Origin: an uncultured Oscillospiraceae bacterium
Lineage (GTDB): Bacteria > Bacillota > Clostridia > Oscillospirales > Oscillospiraceae
NCBI GenBank assembly: GCA_934589145.1
Contig: CAKTNW010000044.1
Coordinates: 1-12,799 of the forward strand
DNA length: 12,799 bases
Direction: 5' to 3'
Positions 1 to 7,167 of this stretch are shown here, in pieces; position 1 is the first letter of the stretch, and the number at the start of each line of letters is the position of its first letter. A program made the translations under genes and the position numbers. The notes beneath the pieces are model-generated. The model worked only from the letters and a program-made list of their open reading frames with translations, did not search any database and was not told the DNA's origin.

Positions 1-57
1 ACAACGGTATTTTGTTGTTTGTCCGCTGACTTTTTACCGTCAGCGAACGAGTCGCAC
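1..57 (-). mobile_element. Putative 5' end of a group II intron inserted in virD4 (partial)
   Basis: On the minus strand the coupling-protein frame reads normally to Pro-Phe-Trp-Glu and then meets GTGCGAC. GTGYG is the conserved 5' end of group II introns. The exon stops one base into a codon (GAG A), and a following AG would restore the Lys usual after PFWE in VirD4/TraG proteins of this ICE group. The first intron bases fold well: an arm at 39-48 pairs with 21-30 around an A-rich loop, followed by a smaller ACAAC/GTTGT hairpin, as expected for domain I. Translated through, the 57 bases give a sequence unlike the family, without a stop. The catalytic domains, the maturase and the 3' splice site lie outside the window, so this is inference from the 5' boundary only. 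Confidence 0.6.
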
Positions 58-751
58 TCTCCCAAAAGGGGTCGTTGGACGCGCCCTTGGGCGGCGTGGT
101 GTTTTTTACCAGATTGTCCATCAGCTTCAGCACATCCGGTTCCTCACGGATATAGCGGAACGGGTTATAGCCATCCGACTGACGGGGATGGATCAGGTCA
201 AATACCTTAATATCGTAGCCTTGGCTTTTCAGAAAATAGCCGGTGGAGCGCAGCATTTCCCCCTTAGGATCGACTACCAGATAGGAGCAGTTGGCATCCA
301 TCAGACCGGGCTTGCAGAAGTACCGCGTCTTACCGGAGCCGCTGCCGCCTACCACGAGGACGTTCAGGTTGCGCTGGTGCTTATAGCCGTCCATGCCGAT
401 GGACACGTGCTGGGTCAGGATCACGTTTGGCCCGTCCTTGTCGGCGTACTTCTGGTTCATTGTCTCCGCCGCTTCCCACTTGGCCGTGCCGTATTCACCG
501 CCGGGGCGGCGCTTCTCACGGTCTGAGCGGTACAGCAGCACCGCAAAAGCGCAGAGCAGCAGTGTCACGATGATGCACTTCACCGTATGCGGCGTCCAAC
601 GCAGTAAAGAAGGGCGTTTCAGCAGTTCACTGAAACGCCCCATCCATACGAATATGTTGCTGCCTTCCTCATAGGCGCTGGCCGCTGCAATGGCAAGGTA
701 AACGGAGAAAATGCCCAGCAGTACCCATACCACAGGCTTTACAGGCTTCAT
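58..751 (-). CDS. virD4: VirD4/TraG-like type IV coupling protein, N-terminal part (exon 1)
   Basis: This is the membrane ATPase that links the relaxase-DNA complex to the conjugation channel. The visible 231 residues hold two hydrophobic segments (about residues 7-25 and 57-77), the family motif EYGTAKW shortly after, and a Walker A loop GGSGSGKT at residues 135-142. Next come a conserved VVDPKGE strand and YNPFRYI, which are typical of the CD1115-like VirD4 group of clostridial ICEs. The ATG at 751 overlaps the TGA of the preceding sortase gene as ATGA, indicating translational coupling to the pilus operon. The Walker B region and the C-terminus are beyond the left edge. The family pattern stops at base 58, immediately after PFWE, where a group II intron appears to begin; without splicing the protein would be abnormal from there. 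Confidence 0.9.
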
Positions 752-1434
752 TCCGTCACCCTTTCGCAGTACACTACATACCGCTGCTTGCCACCGCTGG
801 CGTAGGGGTGGCAGGTCAGCAGCGTCAGCAGGTCGCGGCCTTGCTGGATTTTGATTCTTTCGATTTCGTGCGGCTGGATGATCTGAATGTCTGCTACCGT
901 GTAGGTCAGCGTTTCCCACAGGGTGGTAATGACAACTTCATCGCCCACGGTAAGCTTATCTATGTGCCGGAAGTAGTCCGCGCCTTTCCATCCTCTATGA
1001 CCGGCAATGACGCAGTTGGTGTTGTCGCCGCCGATGGGCGCTGACGTGTTACCCAGCACCGCCGCTCCTGCCGCGAGGTGAGTGTCGGATGCGCCAAGAT
1101 AGACCGGCATGGTCAGTTCCATGGCGGGTATCTCTAAGACGCCTATAATCTCATCCTCAATGCCGTAGGCGGTCAGGTCAGCAGCCGGTGTCTCGCAAGC
1201 TTCGAGGTCGGTGAGGTTACACTGCTTTTCTGCGTAAAGCTGGCGGTTATATTTCTGTAAAGCTGCCAGCAGTTCGGGATACTGCTGCTCCGGTTCGTCG
1301 CGGTCGGCCAAGAACTCCTGCACGGCAGTTGCGGCGTTGTTCTGGAGCCTATGTCCCGTGAACACCGGCCACAGCATCACGCAGACGCCCGCCACGGCCA
1401 GCAGTACTGCCAGTACAAGGGATTTCTTACGCAT
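748..1434 (-). CDS. Sortase, probably pilus-linked (class C-like)
   Basis: A 228-residue membrane-anchored transpeptidase of the sortase superfamily. It has an N-terminal transmembrane segment (about 6-24), a helical linker and then the sortase barrel. The catalytic triad is visible: His146 in AGHRGW, Cys208 in LLTCHPY and Arg218 in KQRYVVYCER. It has no C-terminal transmembrane segment and ends soon after the last strand. The TCHPY / KQRYVVYC pattern differs from the upstream sortase (TCTPF / THRLLVRG), so the two probably have different jobs, for example polymerisation versus wall anchoring. Which does which cannot be read from the sequence. The ATG lies inside the end of the upstream sortase gene (8-base overlap) and its stop overlaps the virD4 start, so it is the last gene of the pilus block. 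Class assignment is less certain than the superfamily. Confidence 0.88.
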   Translation of the reverse strand: MRKKSLVLAVLLAVAGVCVMLWPVFTGHRLQNNAATAVQEFLADRDEPEQQYPELLAALQKYNRQLYAEKQCNLTDLEACETPAADLTAYGIEDEIIGVLEIPAMELTMPVYLGASDTHLAAGAAVLGNTSAPIGGDNTNCVIAGHRGWKGADYFRHIDKLTVGDEVVITTLWETLTYTVADIQIIQPHEIERIKIQQGRDLLTLLTCHPYASGGKQRYVVYCERVTE

Positions 1435-2242
1435 GGCACACCCTCCTCACCCAAAAGTAAGCACCACCGACCACGGCCACCACGCCAAGGCCGATGCCAA
1501 GACCTGTGAGGTAATGCTGCGTCCACGAGGAAGTGGCCTTCTGCGCTTCGGCAGTCGCTGATTCCTGCTCTGGTGTGTATGGCACCCGGTGGCCCCGTAC
1601 CAATAGGCGATGGGTATTGACCCCGAACGGGGTACACGTCACCAACGTGACCAAATCCTTGCCTTTTTCGATTTGCAGCAGGCTCGTATCTGTAGGCACC
1701 ACTGTGTTGATGGCATCTACCTCATAAGCCAAAACTTCACCCAAGACATGGATATAAAAGATGTCACCCTCTGTAAGCTGGTCGATGTCCGAAAACAGCT
1801 TGGAACTTGCCATCCCGCTGTGGGCCGAAAGTACCACATGGGTGCTGCTGCCGCCCACCGGCAGAGACGTTCCTACCACATGGCCCACGGATTTTTCAAG
1901 TGTCTCAGCACCCGTACCGTGCTGTACCGGCAGGTACACATTGATTTTTGGAATGTCAACATAGCACATGACACCGCCCACGGTGAGCTGATCGGCGTAG
2001 GCCAAGGGAGGGGCGGATGCCCCTCCCTCAGAGATCGTCGCATTGGCCAGCATAGCATTGTACTGCTCTGCGGCTTCACGCTGGGCGGTCAGCTCGGCAT
2101 CATCGGTGTCCTCGATGGCTGCGGTGTAGGTGGTTTCCACGTCTGAATGATACTTTTCACTCAGAAGTTCTCCCACCAGTGGGTAAAGCAAAAGGCCCAG
2201 CGCCACAACGCCGCAAGCCGCCGCCAATAGCCAGCGTTTCAC
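1427..2242 (-). CDS. srtC: Class C (pilin-polymerising) sortase
   Basis: A 271-residue class C sortase, expected to join pilin subunits by cutting LPXTG and linking it to the pilin-motif lysine of the next subunit. It has transmembrane segments at both ends (about 4-22 and 246-265), as in pilus sortases. Catalytic residues are His141 (LSAHSGM), Cys203 (TLVTCTPFGVNTHR) and Arg212. The stretch YVDIPKINVYLPVQHGT and VGHVVGTSLPVGG are hallmark class C segments. The region where class C enzymes normally carry a DPF/DPW lid motif (around residues 66-82) instead reads Gly/Ala/Pro-rich, so the lid looks absent or altered; at DNA level this spot is a perfect GC-rich inverted repeat. The start overlaps the stop of the major pilin gene by four bases (ATGA). 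Confidence 0.92.
   Translation of the reverse strand: MKRWLLAAACGVVALGLLLYPLVGELLSEKYHSDVETTYTAAIEDTDDAELTAQREAAEQYNAMLANATISEGGASAPPLAYADQLTVGGVMCYVDIPKINVYLPVQHGTGAETLEKSVGHVVGTSLPVGGSSTHVVLSAHSGMASSKLFSDIDQLTEGDIFYIHVLGEVLAYEVDAINTVVPTDTSLLQIEKGKDLVTLVTCTPFGVNTHRLLVRGHRVPYTPEQESATAEAQKATSSWTQHYLTGLGIGLGVVAVVGGAYFWVRRVCHA
2005..2028. repeat. Perfect 10-bp GC-rich inverted repeat inside the class C sortase gene
   Basis: Bases 2005-2014 (AGGGAGGGGC) and 2019-2028 are exact reverse complements around a 4-base loop. It encodes residues 72-80 of the sortase (EGGASAPPL), exactly the lid region. There is no following T-tract, so it is not an obvious terminator. It may be a small inserted palindrome or a by-product of codon choice. 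Confidence 0.7.
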
Positions 2243-4080
2243 TGCTCACTCTTGTGCTGCTTACGGCTGCGGATTACGATGAAAGCCGCTGCGCCCAGCA
2301 GCAGGACACCGCCCACCGTATACATCCAAACACCCCGGCCACCAGTCTTGGGCAGATCAAAACCAGGATTATTGACGACAGTCATGGGCACAATGGCGTT
2401 GCCATCCGTCATGGTAACATCCTTGCCGTTTACGGTGGCGGAAGCAGTCAGGAGCTTCGCACCACACTCCTCACACTGACCATTCTCGGAGGTCTTAATA
2501 ATAATCTTGACCGCTTCCTTGAGCAGTACATACCCCTTATCCGTGGCGGTTTCAGTCAGGCTGTAGCTATCATCCTCCAGGCCCTTCACAATGATGTGGC
2601 CCTGTGCATTGGGGATAAAGTTGGTAGCATCGGACTTCTTGGAGGTAAAGCCCTTGGTGTAGTACACACCGTCCTTCTGCTCTGCGATGATATAGCAATT
2701 GTCAGTATCGTTGTGCAGGTTGAATTTGACGTTCTGAATGCTACCCTTACCATCAGAGAACTGCTTGAGGATGTCTACGCCATAGGTATAGACGTGGCAG
2801 CAATCTTCCAAGGTGTCGTAGTAGGTAGTGTTGGTACGCTTCCAAGTTAGGGTAACATTATTGGGGTTATCCTTGTCGCCCATCTGCGCGTCGGCGGTCA
2901 GGGTGGCGGCGTAAGTAATGCGCATTGTACAGTCGGAGTAACCACGCTTGACACTGTCGGTGTAAACAGTGGTCGCCTCGTTGATCTCGCTCAGGCCAGT
3001 CTCGGTCATCTTGATGGTCATGGTGTTCTGCACGTCATCGTAGGTCACAGTGAACTTTCCGGAATCCTCCGTCCAAGTGGCAATCTTATCGGTACAGCCA
3101 GCGTCCTTGAAGAACTCGATAACCACGTCGTTCTTGTGGTAGCGAATACCTTCGGACATGGTGTCCACATAGGTGTACTCGCTCAGGCTGGAAGCCTTGG
3201 AGGTAATGGTGGGCAGGGTACTCAGAATCTGGTAGTCCACAACATCGCCCACGGAAGCGGTAGCGGTATGAGCGTAACCATCGGTGATGTCGGTCAGGCT
3301 GCCGTTGTGCTTGCCGGTGCTGTTCTTGCTCTCGCGGACGGTCTTTTCGAGGTTGGGGTTGCCAGTCTGGTTCTTGGGGTACACGGTCAGATCGTAAATC
3401 CACTCGCTGCCATCGACGGTCGTCATGGGCAGGGAAATCAGGAAGGGATTGCAGGTAGAAGTCACGTTTTCAGGAACGCGAGTCTCCACGACAAGATACA
3501 AGCCCTGATCCATATCAGAAGCGGAAGTGTGGCCAGTGGTATCCGTCTCGGTCATAGCCACGCCGCCGTTCTTCACGGCAGCTTCCAGAGCGTTCTTCAC
3601 ATTCGTAGCGTTGGTTGCGAGAGTTGCGGCCAGCTTGTTGTTCAGAGCATCGCTGGTGAAGTAGTTGATGCCGTTCTCGGTCTTGTGAGCGTCCGCGGCG
3701 GTCAGGCCGATGGCGGACAGCACGGCGTTGGAGCGGTCAGAGGTGTCGAAGCCATACAGTACACCGACCGTGCGCTGACCATCCATGACTTCATTGTTCA
3801 TGGCAATGTCAGCGATGCGAAGGTAGGTGAACTCCACGCCCTGAATAGCATATTTGCTCAGCTTGTCGATAACAGCGTCGTCATGCAGGCCGGTGGAGAC
3901 GTAGGATTCCGCATCCCACACGCCATCTTCGCTGGCTTTGGTGATATCGTACTTGTAAATGGAGAGCGACGCCTTTTTGCTGGCGTCAATGGTAGGTTCT
4001 GCGGCAAATGCCGTAGTAACGAGGCTCAAGGCCATAATGGCGGCCATGAGCATGGCGAATACGCGATGGATCTTTTTCAT
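2239..4080 (-). CDS. LPXTG major pilin with isopeptide-forming domains (SpaH/FimA-like)
   Basis: A 613-residue wall-anchored pilus backbone subunit. In order: signal peptide (1-26, ending AFA), an N-terminal domain with GLYLVVETRVPENV and NPFLISLPMT, the pilin motif WIYDLTVYPKN (Lys236, the expected cross-link residue), a central isopeptide domain, a C-terminal CnaB-like domain with E-box YSLTETATDKGY (506-517), sorting signal LPKTG (576-580), a hydrophobic segment and a basic tail. I chose the ATG at 4080, not the in-frame ATG at 4137, because it gives a clean signal peptide and follows AAGGAG by 11 bases; the longer frame lies inside the upstream gene. The stop of the upstream adhesin is only 2 bases before this ATG. 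It carries several cysteines, including a CEEC pair (536-539), which is uncommon in pilins of this type. Confidence 0.93.
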   Translation of the reverse strand: MKKIHRVFAMLMAAIMALSLVTTAFAAEPTIDASKKASLSIYKYDITKASEDGVWDAESYVSTGLHDDAVIDKLSKYAIQGVEFTYLRIADIAMNNEVMDGQRTVGVLYGFDTSDRSNAVLSAIGLTAADAHKTENGINYFTSDALNNKLAATLATNATNVKNALEAAVKNGGVAMTETDTTGHTSASDMDQGLYLVVETRVPENVTSTCNPFLISLPMTTVDGSEWIYDLTVYPKNQTGNPNLEKTVRESKNSTGKHNGSLTDITDGYAHTATASVGDVVDYQILSTLPTITSKASSLSEYTYVDTMSEGIRYHKNDVVIEFFKDAGCTDKIATWTEDSGKFTVTYDDVQNTMTIKMTETGLSEINEATTVYTDSVKRGYSDCTMRITYAATLTADAQMGDKDNPNNVTLTWKRTNTTYYDTLEDCCHVYTYGVDILKQFSDGKGSIQNVKFNLHNDTDNCYIIAEQKDGVYYTKGFTSKKSDATNFIPNAQGHIIVKGLEDDSYSLTETATDKGYVLLKEAVKIIIKTSENGQCEECGAKLLTASATVNGKDVTMTDGNAIVPMTVVNNPGFDLPKTGGRGVWMYTVGGVLLLGAAAFIVIRSRKQHKSEQ

Positions 4081-4082
4081 GT

Positions 4083-5765
4083 TCAGTTTGTCTCCTTTTT
4101 GATGATAGATTTTTTGCAAAAATAAACACCCATGCAAAGCATGAGTGCTGCAAATAGAATATAGGGGGCGAAACCCACGCCGCCCGTGAAGGGCAGGACG
4201 AAGCCTGCACTGTTGCAGGCGGTAATGGTAACGTCAGGGCTATTGGCCTCCAGTACACCGGTGAACACCGGCTCCGTCATAAGGGTATAGCCAGCAGGCG
4301 CTTTCGCCTCGATAATACGGTACTGCGCACCGATCTTGAGATCGCCCCACTTGGCAATCCCTGTCTTGTCGGTGGTAATTTTACCGACCTCCGTCCAGGT
4401 CTGACCGTCTGTGGAAGTCTCCAGCAGCAACTCCGCACCAGCAAGAGGCGAACCCGTCACGTCCACCTTGCGGACGGTGAGACTGCCCTTTGCCATGGTG
4501 TTCGTCCGGGTCTCGGTGATATTCAATGCCTCGGTGGCAATGGTGATCTGATACTTGGTATCATCTACCACATACCCCTCCGGTGCGCTGATCTCCTGAT
4601 AGGTATAACTGCCGAGAGGCAAATCCGAAAAGACCGCCTTGCCATTTGCGCCGGTGGTCGCGTCAGCGATTTTGTTGCCAGCGCTGTCAAAGAGTCGGTA
4701 TGTGACACCCGCCAGCGCCTTGCCGGTATCGGCGTCGGTCTTGTTAATGGTCAGGCTGCCCTTATCCTCCGTCACGGTAGCCTTGATCTTGATATATGCC
4801 TTTACCGGGTCACGCCCCACACCGGTGTAACTCGCCAGCGACTGGTATTTGCCGGTGGAATCATACCAGCACAGAACGGCTTCGTCAGGGTCGATACCGT
4901 ATGCGCTGCCAGTGGCGGAGTAGGTTTTCTCGGTCGAGAGGCCCTTGGCGGCTTCGGCCGTGGCCGTGATGGTCAGGGTATTGCCCTTCTGGCTGAATGT
5001 GATGCCGTTGCCGCTGTTCGAGCTGAAATTGAAATCGGACAGCACACCGTTGGTGTCAGTGACGCTGGCGGAGTAATTGCCGCTGGCATCCTTGGTCAGC
5101 TCAATGGTATCGCACCAGCGAGACGAAGCAGCCGCAAAGCTGGGAATATCAGTTGCGCTTTGCATGGCGTCCGTGATTTTTTCATACCACAAAGCAAACG
5201 TGGGATAACGGGACGTGTCGACACAGCCGTAAAACGGGCTGCTGCCCCAGGAACGGTAGTCGTAAGGACTGCGATACTCGCAAATTAAGTCCCAAATGAC
5301 TGCCTGCGTAGCGGCCCATTTCTCTGCACCGATAATATCGCTGTTGTTGCTGTCACCATAGGCTGTACCGTACTCGGCGCTGGGGTAGCCGCAGGCCAAG
5401 GCCAGCGCGATACCGCTTTGGACGGCGGCGGGTAGGTTGTACCAGCAGCCGCTGGAGCCCTGCACATAATTGCTGCTGTCATCCGAGCGAACACCGGGCT
5501 GGATGCAGTAGGCCACTGTGCCATTGACATATTTGAGGTGAAATAAGGCACTGCCACTGCCAAGACTGCTGTCAGCAAGAATGGTCAGGTTCCGTGTGTT
5601 GGGCGTCGTCGAATTGCTGTAGTCATACTGCTTGAAGGTCAACTGTGAGGTGTAGACATACACCTTATACTTGACCACGACGGTGGCAGCGTAGGCGGAT
5701 ACCGCCAGCATCGCCGCCATAACCAGTGCAAGTACCAAAGCTGTAAATCGTTTAACAGTTTTCAA
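4083..5765 (-). CDS. Thioester-domain (TQXA) tip adhesin with two SpaA/CnaB repeats and LPFTG anchor
   Basis: A 560-residue surface protein, probably the pilus tip. It has a signal peptide (1-26, ending AYA). A thioester domain follows, with Cys87 in AYCIQPG and Gln154 in AATQAVIWDL, the Cys-Gln pair that forms an internal thioester able to bond covalently to a target amine. After a linker domain (about 210-330) come two CnaB/SpaA domains starting at GSLTINKTDADTG (337) and GSLTVRKVDVTG (427), with E-boxes YTYQEISAPEGY and YRIIEAKAPAGY. The anchor is LPFTG (524-528), a hydrophobic segment and a lysine-rich tail. No pilin-motif lysine is obvious, which fits a tip subunit. The frame opens at TTG 5783, but that codon lies upstream of the ribosome site; TTG 5765 is the likely start. 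Confidence 0.9.
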   Translation of the reverse strand: MKTVKRFTALVLALVMAAMLAVSAYAATVVVKYKVYVYTSQLTFKQYDYSNSTTPNTRNLTILADSSLGSGSALFHLKYVNGTVAYCIQPGVRSDDSSNYVQGSSGCWYNLPAAVQSGIALALACGYPSAEYGTAYGDSNNSDIIGAEKWAATQAVIWDLICEYRSPYDYRSWGSSPFYGCVDTSRYPTFALWYEKITDAMQSATDIPSFAAASSRWCDTIELTKDASGNYSASVTDTNGVLSDFNFSSNSGNGITFSQKGNTLTITATAEAAKGLSTEKTYSATGSAYGIDPDEAVLCWYDSTGKYQSLASYTGVGRDPVKAYIKIKATVTEDKGSLTINKTDADTGKALAGVTYRLFDSAGNKIADATTGANGKAVFSDLPLGSYTYQEISAPEGYVVDDTKYQITIATEALNITETRTNTMAKGSLTVRKVDVTGSPLAGAELLLETSTDGQTWTEVGKITTDKTGIAKWGDLKIGAQYRIIEAKAPAGYTLMTEPVFTGVLEANSPDVTITACNSAGFVLPFTGGVGFAPYILFAALMLCMGVYFCKKSIIKKETN

Positions 5766-5771
5766 TAGCTT

Positions 5772-5777
5772 CCTCCT
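5772..5777 (-). promoter_or_regulatory. Ribosome binding site that sets a TTG start for the tip adhesin
   Basis: AGGAGG lies 6 bases before TTG at 5765. The alternative TTG at 5783 would put the Shine-Dalgarno sequence inside the coding region. No in-frame ATG gives a better signal peptide. A TTG start may lower tip-adhesin output relative to the ATG-started pilin. Confidence 0.75.
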
Positions 5778-5788
5778 TTTCAAAGGGT

Positions 5789-5816
5789 AAAGCCCCTCTG
5801 TTACCAGAGAGGCTTT
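5789..5816 (-). other. 12-bp hairpin between lipoprotein and tip adhesin genes
   Basis: On the minus strand AAAGCCTCTCTG pairs fully (one G-U) with the second arm around a 4-base loop. It lies between the lipoprotein stop (5837) and the adhesin ribosome site. The downstream arm ends in CTTT without a longer T-run, so it is a weak terminator at best. It could act as a partial terminator or an RNA-processing or stability element that sets different levels of lipoprotein and pilus genes. Confidence 0.55.
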
Positions 5817-5836
5817 GCGTATGGAATTGTTGTGTT

Positions 5837-6511
5837 TTAGTCATAGAGGACGTAGATCAGCAAGCTCCCGCCATCTTCCACAATGCAAACGTTGCAGTGG
5901 AAACCGGCGTCTGCCACACTGTCCTTGCCCGCCTGCATCATGAGCTGACGGAACGTGAAGTCCACCATGTCCCGCGCCTTGGCCTCCAGCGTCTCCTGCG
6001 AGGCATCCACCGGCACCGCGGCGGGGAAGCGGTAAGCGCTGTTGTCCAGCGTCAGGCCGCTGTCCGTAATGACACCGTACTGCGTCACCGCATAGGCGTT
6101 GGCCGCGTCGATGGCCGACTGCCGATCTGCCGGAGCCGTGGGTTCGGGCGTAGGTTCCGGCTCTGGTGTAGGCTCCGGCTCCACGTAGCCCGTCTTGGCG
6201 TGGACAGTTTCGGAGGGAATGTCCTCTGCGACATTGTGCTGCGTGGTGGGTACAGGCGCAGTCTGCGGCACTTCGGCATCTGCGTTTACCGAGGTATCCG
6301 CTTCCTTGGTCTGTTCCACCACAGGGGTCGTGTCCTGAACTGTCTGTTCAGGAGCAGTGTCGGGTTTGCTGGCAACAGGTGCTTCCGCCTGTGGGGAAAT
6401 GGCTGCCGATGCGGGAATCGGGGTGTTCTGAGTGCCTTTGGCTGCACAACCTATGAGACATATCATACTCAGCACCAGTCCTGCACAGCAGATCGTTTTC
6501 TTTTTCATCAT
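5837..6511 (-). CDS. Secreted lipoprotein with Pro/Glu-rich stalk, ICE accessory protein
   Basis: A 224-residue protein with a lipoprotein signal peptide: a lysine-rich start, a hydrophobic core and lipobox LIGC with Cys22 as the lipidation site. It is therefore expected on the outer face of the membrane. Residues 30-130 are low in complexity, rich in Thr, Pro, Ala and Glu, and contain PEPTPEPEPTPEPT, probably an extended stalk through the wall. A compact C-terminal domain (about 132-224) begins with RQSAIDAANAYAV, includes an NSAYRFPAAVPV stretch and ends in a hydrophobic strand; I do not recognise its function. The ATG at 6511 is followed by a second ATG, and AAGGA lies 7 bases upstream. 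It is the first gene after the promoter at 6541-6569 and probably heads the pilus transcript. Confidence 0.85.
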   Translation of the reverse strand: MMKKKTICCAGLVLSMICLIGCAAKGTQNTPIPASAAISPQAEAPVASKPDTAPEQTVQDTTPVVEQTKEADTSVNADAEVPQTAPVPTTQHNVAEDIPSETVHAKTGYVEPEPTPEPEPTPEPTAPADRQSAIDAANAYAVTQYGVITDSGLTLDNSAYRFPAAVPVDASQETLEAKARDMVDFTFRQLMMQAGKDSVADAGFHCNVCIVEDGGSLLIYVLYD

Positions 6512-6540
6512 GGTATCATCCTTTCCTTTCAGATGACATC

Positions 6541-6569
6541 ATTATGAAGCCGCAGCCATTTGCTGTCAA
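6541..6569 (-). promoter_or_regulatory. Sigma-A-type promoter for the lipoprotein-pilus-virD4 operon
   Basis: On the minus strand a perfect -35 TTGACA (6569-6564) is followed after exactly 17 bases by CATAAT (6546-6541), one base from the consensus -10. Transcription should start near 6534, about 20 bases before the lipoprotein ATG. The -35 lies within the 14-mer TTTGACAGCAAATG, which is also found at the 11040-11068 promoter. This makes the pilus block separately expressible from pcfB and the relaxase gene. Confidence 0.8.
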
Positions 6570-6594
6570 AATTTTGCCTGCCGCCAGCGCAGCT

Positions 6595-7167
6595 TCATTT
6601 TGCCAGATCGTTTTCCTTGACCGGGATGACGGGCTCTCTCCGTCTGGCGGCTTCCAGCTCGGCTTTCAGCGCCTTGACTTTTTCCCGCACAGAGGGCTTA
6701 TCCATCTCGGTAGAGGTTCTGGCACCACTCCCGCGCTCCCTGAAGCTGTTCTCGGACGGAGCGCGGGGCCGTTGTTTTCTTGCGTCACTCTGCACGGGCG
6801 CTGGGTAGCCCATCCGCTCAAAGATACGGTTGATCTGCTTGGCATCCTTGGCCTTGGCCATGATCTCCACTGTGCCGGTTTTCTCCACCTTATTGACGAT
6901 GGGATAGAACAGCACCCCATAGCGCTTGCTTTCCATCTGAAAGCCTTTCAAATCGTCCTGCTTAATGGAGAAAATGGTCAGCTCCTCGCCGTCCTGGATC
7001 AGCCGCTTCAAACCTGTCTTTCCGGCCAGCTTCGGGTTATCCTTGGCAATGGCGATCAGCAGCGCCGCCAGATTCTTGGCACCCAGCCCCGCCAGCTTTA
7101 CGGCGCTTTCTGTGATCTGGATACTCTCTTTCACCACCAGATCGGCAGTCTCACCGCTGGTACTCAC
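6595..7167 (-). CDS. pcfB: PcfB family (DUF3801) conjugation accessory protein
   Basis: A 190-residue PcfB/DUF3801 protein. In the pCF10 system the PcfB relaxosome accessory protein helps dock the relaxase on the VirD4-type coupling protein PcfC. The core (about 1-115) includes the family features VKLAGLGAKNLAALLIAI, LKRLI and FKQ-like FSIKQDDLKGF, then a predicted strand KRYGVLFYPIVN and KDAKQINRIFERMGY. The tail (about 120-190) is charged, with a helical KVKALKAELEAARRREP. The start is GTG at 7167, preceded by AAAGGAGG at 9 bases' distance, and it lies within the end of the relaxase gene (17-base overlap), so the two are probably translationally coupled. In related elements virD4 is close by; here the pilus block separates them. 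Confidence 0.9.
   Translation of the reverse strand: MSTSGETADLVVKESIQITESAVKLAGLGAKNLAALLIAIAKDNPKLAGKTGLKRLIQDGEELTIFSIKQDDLKGFQMESKRYGVLFYPIVNKVEKTGTVEIMAKAKDAKQINRIFERMGYPAPVQSDARKQRPRAPSENSFRERGSGARTSTEMDKPSVREKVKALKAELEAARRREPVIPVKENDLAK

Noticed and set aside
3136..4125. A 329-codon plus-strand open frame opposite the major pilin
   Set aside because: It is antisense to a clear LPXTG pilin, has Gly/Val/His-rich composition typical of antisense frames and no ribosome site; the minus-strand gene explains the region.
2239..4137. Longer start of the major pilin at ATG 4137
   Set aside because: It adds 19 residues before a canonical signal peptide, lies inside the upstream gene and lacks the ribosome site that precedes ATG 4080.
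5789..5816. Full intrinsic terminator before the tip adhesin
   Set aside because: The stem is good but no T-tract follows, so I list it only as a hairpin of unknown role.
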